A stretch of 64,000 bases of DNA from Acidobacteriaceae bacterium (GTDB lineage Bacteria; Acidobacteriota; Terriglobia; Bryobacterales; Bryobacteraceae), in the NCBI GenBank assembly GCA_019233755.1, contig JAFAMD010000025.1, forward strand, positions 1 to 64,000, written 5' to 3'. Below the pieces are notes generated by a model. The model was not told where the DNA came from and did not search any database. It was given only the letters and a program-made list of their open reading frames with translations. A program made the position numbers and the translations under genes. Of this stretch, positions 1 through 7,612 are shown one piece after another. Position 1 is the stretch's first letter. Each line of letters starts with the position of its first letter.

Positions 1-211
1 ACCGCCACGTACATGCCGACATTATACCTATACTAGCACAATTGTACAAGAGATATCTCTCTATTTACATGTCTACAAAAACGTGCTTGAAATACCCCAA
101 CTTAATAGAAACGCGTTCTTTACACACGGTCAGGGGTGGAACTTCGGGTTAGAGCGACACGAGCACCCTTCTCTTGCAGGAATGAGTCGTACTTTCACAA
201 ACGTGTGTTGA
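1..211. other. Intergenic, A+T-rich left edge
   Basis: No reading frame here is convincing. The first 120 bases are clearly richer in A+T than the rest of the window. They contain a perfect 12-base palindrome, AGAGATATCTCT, at 49-60 and a shorter one (ACAATTGT) just before it, which could be an operator. An in-frame stop at 209-211 closes the frame of the sigma-54 activator remnant that follows. Confidence 0.4.
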
Positions 212-1209
212 ATTGATCGATCGTTCTCGGAGGCTCACGCCCGAGCTCAGCGGGCAACCCACGATTCCACGGTGTTGCTATTAGGGGAAACCGGAACCGG
301 AAAAGAATTGATCGCACGCGCGATTCACGACCGCAGCCGTCGGAAGGAACGAATCTTTGTAAAGCTCAACTGTGCCGCAATCCCTTCAGGCTTGCTCGAA
401 AGCGAATTGTTCGGGCATGAAAGGGCGCGTTTACCGGTGCCATTAGCCGTAAGACAGGACGAATGGAGTTGGCCGACCAAGGCACGCTGTTCCTGGACGA
501 AGTAGGGGATATCCCGATCGAAATCCAGCCGAAGCTCCTGCGTGCGTTGCAGGAGCGCGAATTTGAACGGCTGGGCAGTACCTACACACACAAAGTGAAC
601 GTTCGCCTGATTGCGGCGACGAACCGCGATCTCGAGAAGATGATCGCCAACCGCGAATTCCGCAGCGATCTATTCTACCGATTAAATGTCTTTCCGATTC
701 GTATCCCGCCGCTTCGCGAGCGCCGGGAAGACATCCCGCTGCTGGTAAGTTATTTCGTTCAGAGGTTTGCCAAAGAAATGCAGAAGCGAATTGACGCAAT
801 TCCTGTTGCGGTTATGAAGGGACTCACAGCATGGGAATGGCCAGGGAACATTCGAGAGCTCGAGAACTTTGTTGAGCGGGCGGTGATCCTTACACGCGGC
901 AAGTCGCTTGAGGCACCGCTTTCAGAACTGCGGAAAGCGGGCACCGACATACCGGCTGCGACCACCGCGAACCCCATACAGGACGACATTGCCCGAATCG
1001 TTAAAGAAACGATCACTGCATTAAACAGCAGCAAAGGTCTCCGCGACGAACGTGGTAATACGCAGCGCGAAGAAATCGTGCGCGCGCTCGCGGAAAGCAA
1101 GGGACAAGTGGGTGGTCCGGATGGAGCCGCTGCGCGGATGGGCATCAATCGCACAACTCTGGTCATGCGAATGAAGAAGTTCGGATTAGACCCTAGGCAG
1201 TACGCCTGA
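212..1209 (+). pseudogene. sigma-54 activator (FhlA/NtrC type), truncated and frameshifted
   Basis: This is the remnant of an AAA+ enhancer-binding protein that would use ATP to open sigma-54 promoters. The first piece contains the Walker A motif GETGTGKE and ELFGHER. One base is missing in the G run at 423-425. After that the frame changes, and the expected GAFTGA sigma-54 contact motif can be read only by restoring that base. The second piece (readable from 424, with an ATG at 463) has the Walker B motif LFLDEVGD, the sensor segment AATNRDL, WPGNIREL and a C-terminal Fis-type helix-turn-helix (GGPDGAAARMGINRTTL). No receiver, GAF or PAS domain precedes the AAA+ core: a stop lies at 209-211, about 30 codons before Walker A. 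It is probably non-functional, although a sequencing error at the G run is possible. Confidence 0.8.
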
Positions 1210-1218
1210 CGGGGCCTT

Positions 1219-1241
1219 GCTGTCAAGCATGTTTTGACAGC
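1219..1241. promoter_or_regulatory. Inverted repeat CTGTCAA/TTGACAG
   Basis: GCTGTCAA and TTGACAGC form a perfect 8-base inverted repeat with a 7-base spacer, starting 10 bases after the activator stop codon. No T-run follows, so it is a weak terminator candidate. The TTGACA half resembles a -35 element. The half-sites match those of the repeat at 50875-50894, but the spacing differs. Confidence 0.35.
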
Positions 1242-1350
1242 GTTGATTGTCAATAGACGCATTCCCATTTTGTATTGAAAATTCATCGGCTTGCACGCTC
1301 GTGCGTTTGGAACACTCGTTGCCTCCCACGTCATTGCAAGGAACCGGCGG

Positions 1351-1653
1351 ATGTTGCGGATTTCAACGATCGAGGCCGATAACGAGCTACGGCTGGTAGT
1401 TGAAGGCAAGCTCATCGCGCCTTGGACGAAGGAACTCAGGAGCGAATGCGAAAAGGCGAAGGAGAACCTGGACGGTCGTGACCTTGTAGTCGACTTGAAA
1501 AATCTAAGCGTTATCGACCAGGAGGGCGAGACTCTCCTTACCGCGCTTATGAACGATGACGTCAAGTTTCGTTGCTCCGGCGTGTTCGTGAAACAGGTGC
1601 TTCGGCAAGTTGCTCTACGAAGACGCAAATCTTTTCCGAATACAACTTCGTGA
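1351..1653 (+). CDS. STAS-like anti-sigma antagonist-type protein
   Basis: About 100 residues. The ATG at 1351 (MLRIST) is chosen over the upstream start at 1291 because the fold begins here and AAGGAA lies just upstream. The body reads as a small alpha/beta STAS-like unit: an N-terminal strand pair (LRLVVEGKLIAPW), a helix with charged residues, then LVVDLKNLSVIDQEGETLL, the usual hydrophobic strand and loop of STAS proteins. The loop has Asp-Gln-Glu rather than the canonical D-S/T-S phosphorylation site, so partner switching by Ser phosphorylation is doubtful. The tail (RRRKSF) is basic. A role in regulation is inferred from the fold only. Confidence 0.55.
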   Translation: MLRISTIEADNELRLVVEGKLIAPWTKELRSECEKAKENLDGRDLVVDLKNLSVIDQEGETLLTALMNDDVKFRCSGVFVKQVLRQVALRRRKSFPNTTS

Positions 1654-1716
1654 TTTGTGCAAGCCGGAGAGACGCCCAAAGGAAGGAAAAAACACATAAT
1701 CCGTACAAACGTTTGG

Positions 1717-2049
1717 ATGAAGCTACTCACCAGTGTTCTTTTGGCGGGAGTCACCGCCTTCCCTCAGTCGTCAGATCGAATGCCGGTGACTGACGCGGAG
1801 AAGATCGCGGACGCATTGCGCGCCGGTCCCGCATTCATCACCAAAGACGCGACACTGCCGACGCTTTACAAACGCTGGCAGATCGGGAGGCTGGAAATCG
1901 GACGTTCTAGATTCGATTCGCCTCTTGAGCTTTCTTGGCCGCGAACGCTGGCCAAAGAAGCGCCAGGCAGCATTGAGAATTGGACCGTGAACGACGACTC
2001 CGCCGAAGATTCCGCAAATGAGAAGGACATGAGACATCAACAGACACTT
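1717..2049 (+). pseudogene. N-terminal remnant of a secreted protein, fused in frame to the next gene
   Basis: From the ATG at 1717 there is a signal peptide (MKLLTSVLLAGVTAFPQ) followed by about 30 residues (DAEKIADALRAGPAFITKDAT). These resemble the start of small exported proteins common in Acidobacteriota. Similarity that I can recognise stops near 1854. The next 65 codons look like random read-through, and the frame then continues without a stop into the oxidoreductase at 2050. I read this as a broken gene whose end was replaced by incoming DNA, producing a chimeric open frame from 1717 to 3222. Confidence 0.45.
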
Positions 2050-3222
2050 ATGACAAATACGCGTGCAATCCCGGAGACGTTTCTTGGCGTCGGCTATACG
2101 AAAGACCGGGCCGGACTTCCACTGGAGGCGGTGCGTGTGCCTGTCCCGCAGCCGGGGGCTGACCAGGTTCTAATCCGCGTCGCCGCCTCGTCGCTCAACC
2201 CATTGGAATATAAGCTCGCCGACCTTAACTTCTTTGGGCGGACACCCCCCGTTGTCCTCGGCCTCGATCTTTCCGGCATTGTGGTGGCCATAGGCAGCGC
2301 CGTGCGCGGCATAGCCGTTGGCGACAGCGTGGTCGCGATGGCTGATTTAAATGGCGACGGCGGCTGGGTCGCCGAGGGTGGGGGCGAAGACGGTTATGCG
2401 CTCGCGAGGGAGTTCCTGACCGTCCCCAAGCCCGAATACCTGAGCTTTCTCCATGGGGCAGCTCTGCCGATGTGCTTCCTTTCGGCCTTCGCGAGCCTCT
2501 GCGGCACTGTCCGAGCCGGTGACACGGTCTACGTCCCGGGCGGCGGCGGGGTCGGGCATCTCGCCGTGCAGATGGCCGCGCGCGTCCTTCGGGCAGGACT
2601 CGTCATCAGCGACGGCAGCACGCCGCAATCGATAGCGCTGGCCCGACAGTCCGGCGCCCATCACGTCTTTGACTATAAGCGCGACGATATCGCTCTCGAA
2701 ATCGCGCGGCTGACCGGCGGCCGGGGCGTCGACCTCGTCTTCGATGCCACTTATAGCGAGGCGGGGTTCATTGAGACCGCGAAGACAGTACGCCCGGGCG
2801 GTAGCTGGGTCGCGCTTGGTGTCGGCCCCGGAAAAACGACCCGCTTGGTTGAAACCGAAAGCCCGGTCGACTCCATCTTGGCGGAGCGTGGTGCCAAGCA
2901 TATCAATGTCAACATACTGCGCTACTTTTCCGATCCCGCTATCCTCGACGACAAGGCGAAAGCCTTCCTCCAGCGCGGCATGACTCTAGCAATGGAGTGT
3001 GCGGTGCAAGGGCTGGTGGTGCCACATATCGGCAGAACTATCGACAGCTCCGTCGAGGCCATTAATGCCGGGCTACAGTCGCTCAAGTCGGGTCGTAGCA
3101 CGTTGGGCAAAGTGGCGGTGATTGTGGATCACAACTTGGCCGCGGGCATGCGCGGGGCGATCCCCGTATTGCTCATGGCGCCGCGCGCATGCGAGCAGCG
3201 ATGTCTTCAGCACGACCTTTGA
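2050..3222 (+). CDS. Zinc-independent MDR family oxidoreductase (quinone oxidoreductase-like)
   Basis: A medium-chain dehydrogenase/reductase, likely an NADPH-dependent quinone or enoyl reductase. Visible features are the GroES-like N-terminal half (GLDLSGIVVAIGSAV, GDSVVAM) and the Rossmann half with the nucleotide loop GGGGVGHLAVQMA, then DYKRDDI and RGVDLVFDAT. The Cys/His ligands of the zinc-binding members are not apparent. Start ATG 2050 (MTNTRAIPET) is where family similarity begins. The natural end is probably near residue 360 (LGKVAVIV). The final 30 residues read through into an AraC remnant. The DNA is clearly more G+C rich than the flanks and is followed by two other broken genes, so it was probably acquired as one segment. 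Functionality is uncertain. Confidence 0.65.
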   Translation: MTNTRAIPETFLGVGYTKDRAGLPLEAVRVPVPQPGADQVLIRVAASSLNPLEYKLADLNFFGRTPPVVLGLDLSGIVVAIGSAVRGIAVGDSVVAMADLNGDGGWVAEGGGEDGYALAREFLTVPKPEYLSFLHGAALPMCFLSAFASLCGTVRAGDTVYVPGGGGVGHLAVQMAARVLRAGLVISDGSTPQSIALARQSGAHHVFDYKRDDIALEIARLTGGRGVDLVFDATYSEAGFIETAKTVRPGGSWVALGVGPGKTTRLVETESPVDSILAERGAKHINVNILRYFSDPAILDDKAKAFLQRGMTLAMECAVQGLVVPHIGRTIDSSVEAINAGLQSLKSGRSTLGKVAVIVDHNLAAGMRGAIPVLLMAPRACEQRCLQHDL

Positions 3223-3313
3223 ACGCCGGTTCGGCGTCACGCCGAGCGATTACCGCCGTCGCTTCGGCGCCAACAGCATCTTCCAGGAGCCTCAGAATGC
3301 GCCTTTCGCCTAG
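3194..3313 (+). pseudogene. AraC-family regulator, C-terminal fragment
   Basis: Only the last helix-turn-helix segment survives: SDVFSTTFERRFGVTPSDYRRRF, split here as SDVFSTTFERRF and GVTPSDYRRRF, the hallmark end of AraC/XylS DNA-binding domains. Nothing resembling the first HTH or a sensor domain precedes it, because the upstream bases belong to the oxidoreductase tail in another frame. It is a deletion remnant inside the G+C-rich acquired block and would not bind DNA by itself. Confidence 0.65.
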
Positions 3314-3908
3314 CCTTCTCACCGCTCTCGCCGCCTTGGCCGCGGCCGTCTTTCTCTGTGCGGCCCCGACGCGCCGCGAACCCGGACGCGCCGAAGTACA
3401 ATGCGGACGGCCGGCTGATCCCGCCCGCCGACTACCGCGACTGGGTGTTCCTGAGTTCGGGCGCGGGACAGGAGCTACTGCGAATGCCCTGGCATGGCGG
3501 ACGCCCACATGTTCGACAACGTATTTACGCCGCCAGCAGCCTATTTGCGCCGCGCGCCGCCTATGCCGAGTTCAAGCGCAGGGGGGTCTGGCCCGACAAG
3601 ACCGTCCTGATGCTTGAGAACTACGGGGCGAAGTCGAAGGGCTCGATCAACCGGCTGGGACGGTTCCAGACGAGCTCATGGGCCTCGAGGCCCACGTGAA
3701 GGACACGGCGCGCTTAAGGGCGGCTGAGGCTTCTTAGTGATCCAGGGCGAGGTGCCGGCCAGGCAGATCCCTTACACGGCGGCCTGTCACCCCTCCCACG
3801 AGGTCATGGCGCAGCGGACACGACCTTCGTGCAGTTCTATCCGCCCTGCTGCCGGTCGCGACACGCCTCAGGACGTTGAACCCCGCCTACGTGGCGGAGA
3901 CGAAGTAG
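3297..3908 (+). pseudogene. Cytochrome P460-family protein, multiply frameshifted
   Basis: The gene starts with a signal peptide (MRLSPSLLTALAALAAAVFL) at 3297. It then needs at least four frame changes to follow the family pattern: NPDAPKYNADGRLI and DYRDWVFLSSG from about 3365, HMFDNVF near 3510, KTVLMLE and SKGSINRLGRFQ near 3600-3665, LMGLEAHVKDTAR near 3675, then the end to the TAG at 3906. The haem site that should read CxxCH is C-H-P-S-H at about 3787-3801, so the second haem-binding Cys is Ser. With both frame and haem ligand lost, this is a dead gene. It probably arrived with the adjoining oxidoreductase and AraC remnant. Confidence 0.75.
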
Positions 3909-4287
3909 GGTCGGCCGGCGCGACGGTCCGCAACGGTTCGTGAACTGCCGAAAATAGCCTTTCCGATAGCGGACGCTCGCACAAAAAAAGTGTCGCGGCC
4001 CTCCCAACCGCGAATCGATCATGCCCAAACCCGATTGACGGCTCGCTCGTCAACCGCTCCTCGGGCGATCGCGGCCTCGCCGCCTGGAAACAACCACAGT
4101 CTTTGTTACAACGCCGAGCCCCCAGCATGATTGAACGCGATACACTCCTCTGACCTCGCACTCTCAAGACGCGTGGAGCGCGCCGAAGGGCACGCGTGTG
4201 CTCAGTTCGCGGAAGCACGGCGGCGTTTATTCCCGGGCAGCGGTGCGGAATGGATCGAATGCGTAGGCGATTACCTGGGGAGAACGA
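3909..4287. other. Intergenic, no gene seen
   Basis: About 380 bases between the dead cytochrome gene and the RepA remnant. Short frames on both strands show no family features. Composition drops back from the G+C-rich block toward the local average around 3950-4150, which marks the probable right edge of the acquired block. Confidence 0.4.
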
Positions 4288-5195
4288 TTACATTCGTTGG
4301 GGGATGAGTTTTGCGGGACCGATCAGCAAGCTGGCATCGCTTTCCGTGAGCTTGGCCGGACAGTCGCGCCAATAAATCCGGATTGTTTTTAGCCATCTCG
4401 TCAGCGTTCGCTTAAAATCGCGAGGCCTCGCATACTCTTCGCCCCAAGTTGGGCGATCAGTCCGTTCTCACTCAACAGCGGGATGTGTTCGATTGAACGG
4501 GCGGCATGACAGCGCCACACCAGCCAGATGTAGAGGTCCAAGCAGCCTGGCGTGTTCGCGAGCGCCCGGACAACTTCTCGCTCCGCAGGAATAGGATGAG
4601 CCTTGATTTCTTGCCAAAAGTGTTCAGTTAACTCAACGCGATTCAGGCTGCCGTCGCGATTGTCTGGCGAGTACCAGACGCGCATGCGATCGAAGAAACA
4701 GAAGCGAGCACGATCAAACATGGGTTGCCGTCCATTGTCGGTGCCGAAGAAGATAGTGCAACTAAAGATGCGCTGGAACGCTTCGACGATGCGCCGGTAG
4801 TGGAACCCATTCCTAGGTAGGCCGAATTCCTCGAGAATTTCGGATCCGGCGCGGAATTCAATAAATCGGGTTTGCCGCCGAACGGCAAGAGATGCGATCC
4901 AGATGATTAATAACCGGTCTTGGCCGAATGGCAAGCCGAAGTCCGGATGGCCTTGCACTTCAAGAAAGTAGCGCCCATTCCACCTACGATGGAGCAGCAC
5001 TCCTACCGGCGGCCTTTTTAACGGTAATCCAGAGAGTACGAACGGACGGGCCGCATACACCAGCTCCTGACTGCGGTGTTCGCGTTGAGCACGGACTGCT
5101 TGTATACATTCGATCTTGCGTTCGGATGTGCGCCTGTCTATCTCAATACCGCGCGTCTTGGCGAGGATTTGCAGAATCGAGGCAACTTGCTCCAT
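4288..5195 (-). pseudogene. Plasmid-type replication initiator RepA, frameshifted near its C-terminus
   Basis: This resembles the plasmid RepA family that binds origin repeats and recruits the replisome. Recognisable blocks are GLPFGQDRLLIIWIASLAV, RRIVEAFQRIFSCTIFFG, VELTEHFWQEIKAHPIP, REVVRALANTPGCLDLYIWL and GLIAQLG. The direct frame stops at 4401. A shift around 4437-4445 restores a family-like tail (EEYARPRDFKRTL, TRWLKTIRIYWRDCPAKL) that runs on to a TAA at 4288-4290. The gene is therefore one indel from complete, implying recent inactivation or a sequencing error. It lies divergent from two small HTH genes and an integrase, so the element may once have replicated autonomously. No iteron array is apparent in the 140 bases upstream. 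Confidence 0.72.
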
Positions 5196-5339
5196 TGTTC
5201 GCAGAGGAGGGCTCTGTAAGCGTTCCCAAAGAGCACGACCATTTCAGAGCGCATGCGTAACGACACCAGCAGCGAATATATTTCTTCAACTGAACGTAAT
5301 TTTCAGCCTACTCTCGGCTCAGGCCAGTTAGAAATATCT

Positions 5340-5561
5340 ATGGTTTCAGAGGACGACATGGAAGAGCAAAGTGAGATTCTTTCGATTGACGAAATTGCCG
5401 CGAATCTGCGGTGCTCAAGAGCGCACGTTTACAACGCGATCAATGGCAAGCTTTCCGGCACTTCCCAGCTTCCGGCTATCTGTATGGGCAGGCGCAAGAT
5501 CGTCCGCCGGGCAGCGTTCGAAGCATGGAAGATCACAATGACGCCCTGGGCCAGTCGCTAG
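5340..5561 (+). CDS. Small HTH DNA-binding protein (excisionase-like)
   Basis: Contains a winged-helix HTH of the excisionase/MerR-like class: LSIDEIAANLRCSRAHVYNAI followed by ICMGRRKIVRRAAFEAW, where the wing and the last helix contact DNA. ATG 5340 is used. ATG 5358 and an upstream ATG at 5253 are alternatives, and none has a strong ribosome site. It is divergent from the repA remnant and lies in the integrase module, so a role in excision or element control is likely. Family assignment rests on the HTH pattern only. Confidence 0.6.
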   Translation: MVSEDDMEEQSEILSIDEIAANLRCSRAHVYNAINGKLSGTSQLPAICMGRRKIVRRAAFEAWKITMTPWASR

Positions 5562-5808
5562 TAGCTGAGACCGATCGGCATGGAAACGGGGGTGCCGGAC
5601 CGTGCAACGTCGAAGAAGAGATAGTGATGAATTTACAGATCCAGGAACAGAGTGCGAAATAACTCAGCGTCAGCATTGCATTCTGGTTCGAGCTAATGCA
5701 GGTTGCCGAGGAATTGATACGTGGTCACTTCGATTTGAAGGGACGTAGGATTTATGGCTGCGACTGGCATCTTTGCACAAATGATCGAAGCAGCCGTTCA
5801 AGCGGGTC

Positions 5809-5931
5809 ATGGGAATGACTGATATAACGCCGGAGCTGCTGATGAAGATATTTGACGACGAATTTGCGGCTATTCCGCGATCACCTAGATGGACAGGACG
5901 TGGATTCTCGGCTCCGGGCCCGAAGCACTGA
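5809..5931 (+). CDS. Possible small protein of unknown function
   Basis: A 40-codon frame from ATG 5809 (MGMTDITPELLMKIFDDEF) that is acidic and helix-prone in its first half. The second half (PRWTGRGF) looks unstructured. It lies between the two HTH genes and could be a small element protein. No family is recognised and no clear ribosome site is visible. The interval 5562-5808 holds only scraps of frames. Confidence 0.2.
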   Translation: MGMTDITPELLMKIFDDEFAAIPRSPRWTGRGFSAPGPKH

Positions 5932-5986
5932 CGTTTGAGTATAGATTTGCCCAGTATTGAGAGCGGAAAGAGCAGGGAATTAGGGG

Positions 5987-6256
5987 ATGAGTACGACAGA
6001 ACAGTTCATGGCAATTCTTGCTGACAGAATCGCCCAAGATGTCGCGGCTAAGGTCATCGACAGATTGCAACGGCAGATGAGCGGGACGGAAAAGATCCTG
6101 TTTTCGATGGCCGAGGCAGCGCAGAGCATGGGTCTGTCGCGGTCCACTGTCAAGAACATGGTGCGCGAGCGGGAGATTCCGTGCGTGCGCTGCGGAACTC
6201 GGGTCTTGATTCACCGGAACGATATCGAGGCGTGGGTTTCCAACAACCGGACATAA
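5987..6256 (+). CDS. Excisionase-family DNA-binding protein
   Basis: 89 residues. The N-terminal 40 residues form an amphipathic helix region (FMAILADRIAQDVAAKVIDRL). The C-terminal half is a typical HTH_17 excisionase domain: FSMAEAAQSMGLSRSTVKNMV, then CVRCGTRVLIHRNDIEAWV. Such proteins bend att-site DNA and steer a tyrosine integrase toward excision. The integrase starts 10 bases downstream, so the two were probably co-transcribed. AGGGG overlaps the region just before the start codon. Confidence 0.75.
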   Translation: MSTTEQFMAILADRIAQDVAAKVIDRLQRQMSGTEKILFSMAEAAQSMGLSRSTVKNMVREREIPCVRCGTRVLIHRNDIEAWVSNNRT

Positions 6257-6266
6257 ACTGTTCCCG

Positions 6267-7364
6267 ATGGGTCGGTACGGTTCAGGCACGCTCTGCCAGC
6301 GCGGTAAGAAGGGGATCTGGTATTACCAGGCTTACGTAGACGGTGAGCAGATTGGCCCCTTTTCTGCCAAGACCACAGACAAGAAGAAGGCACAGTGAGA
6401 ACTTGACAAGCTCCTTGGTAAGCGGGCTCGCGGTGAGATAACTGGATCCGGCCGGCGCGCCGACATGGATACGCTGGGAGACATTCTCCGGGCGTACATT
6501 CGGCACGCGAAAGAGGACCTAGGTGAGAATACCGCCTATGTCTACGAGCTCACTATCAACGCTCACCTAATGGAACCGTTCGGGAAGATGCGCAACGGCC
6601 AGCTGACGACGGCAAAGCTGCAAGCGTATCGGGAGAAGCGGAAGGCCGAAGGCGACAAGGATTCGACCATCAACCGGGAATTGTCATACCTCCGGGCAGC
6701 CATGCGGCTGCAGGCGAAGCAGGGAAGATCGCTTACGATTCCCTGGTTCCCAATAACCAACGAGGACGGGAACGCGCGGCAAGGCTACCAGGAGGAACCG
6801 AACTTCCTGCGGTTCCTCAGTGCACTGATTGACGACCTGAAGCCATTCGCCTGTTGCGCCTACTACGGCGGGATGCGCCGCGGGGAACTGGTGAAGCTCG
6901 AACTCCGGGACATCGATGTCGAGCGCAGGTTTATCGTAGTGCGATTTGGGAAGAACGGCGACTCGCGTAGCGTGCCGATCTACGACGGTCCAATGCTGCA
7001 GTGGTTGCAGTGGTTGTGGGAGCATCGCCAGCCGAGCCAGGTCAAAGCGTTCGTATTTAGCGACGGCCGGCCGGTAACGTTGCGAAACTTCTATGCTCAC
7101 TGGCACGCCGCAGCCAAGACGTCAGGCGTGGGCTATTTCATCCCACACGACGGGCGCAGGAGTAGCAACCGAAGGTTGAGCCGGGAGGGTGTCCCGCAAG
7201 CCCTTAGAATGAAAGTACATGGCTGGAAAACGCCAGACATGGACAGGCGCTATGGAGTCGTCGATACGGCAGATGCAGAGGCTGTCCGAATCCTCATGGA
7301 TACCCGAAGAACCACTGCAAAAACCACTGCAAGCGCCAAGAGCCTGCCGGAAAAAGAGCCGTAA
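6267..7364 (+). pseudogene. Tyrosine site-specific recombinase (integrase) with in-frame TGA
   Basis: The frame opens at ATG 6267 with an N-terminal arm-binding segment (GSGTLCQRGKKGIWYYQAYV) and is interrupted by TGA at 6396-6398. It continues in the same frame (ELDKLLGKRARGE) into a core-binding domain and a complete catalytic domain. The catalytic pattern is visible: Arg in GGMRRGEL, Lys in FGKNGDSRSVPI, HDGRRSS, HGWKTPDMDRRY with the nucleophilic Tyr, then GVVDTADAEAV. Translation could restart at ATG 6465 and give a 299-residue protein without the arm domain. The stop codon adjoins the tRNA-Leu 3' end, the probable attachment site. Either a dead integrase or an N-terminally shortened one is possible. 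Confidence 0.8.
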
Positions 7365-7378
7365 ATGATTGGTTTATT

Positions 7379-7465
7379 TGGTGCGGATGAGAGGACTTGA
7401 ACCTCCACGTCGTTGCCGACACTAGAACCTGAATCTAGCGCGTCTGCCAATTCCGCCACATCCGC
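7379..7465 (-). tRNA. tRNA-Leu (anticodon CAG)
   Basis: Read on the minus strand, the acceptor GCGGATG (7465-7459) pairs with CATCCGC, followed by discriminator A and an encoded CCA (7381-7379). The D-arm has GGCGGAATTGGCAGAC. The anticodon stem CTAGA/TCTAG carries the loop TTCAGGT, giving CAG. A long variable arm (TGTCGGCAACGACG) and the T-arm GGAGGTTCAAGTCCTC follow. The class II variable arm fits leucine. The 3' end faces the integrase gene 14 bases away, the standard geometry for an integration target. Confidence 0.95.
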
Positions 7466-7612
7466 AAGTTGGGTGGACTCCCTCATTGTAGTCCACTCTG
7501 TCTGCCGTTTCATCAAAACCTGAAACTCTACGCCTTTTCTCCGGCAGCGGCATTCAATTTTTCCCGATTGGCGTCGATATGGCAAGGGAACGTTCAGAGT
7601 CGAGAACCGATA

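Noticed and set aside
759-1754. 331-codon minus-strand frame over the sigma-54 activator
   Set aside because: It is a shadow frame: Ser/Arg-rich, no motif, and it covers three plus-strand genes whose families are recognised.
2019-2036. A stretch resembling part of the tRNA-Leu 3' end (ATGAGA, GGAC, TGA pieces), considered as a left attachment site
   Set aside because: It aligns with the tRNA end at 7387-7400 only with extra bases and no run longer than about six, which is within chance. It does lie at the chimera junction, so a proper alignment may still be worth a glance.
4231-4245. Short match GGTGCGGA to the tRNA 3' end
   Set aside because: Only eight bases match, and neither direction nor context fits an attL site.
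5411-5662. An 83-residue frame overlapping the HTH gene
   Set aside because: It lies in another frame over the HTH domain and shows no family features.
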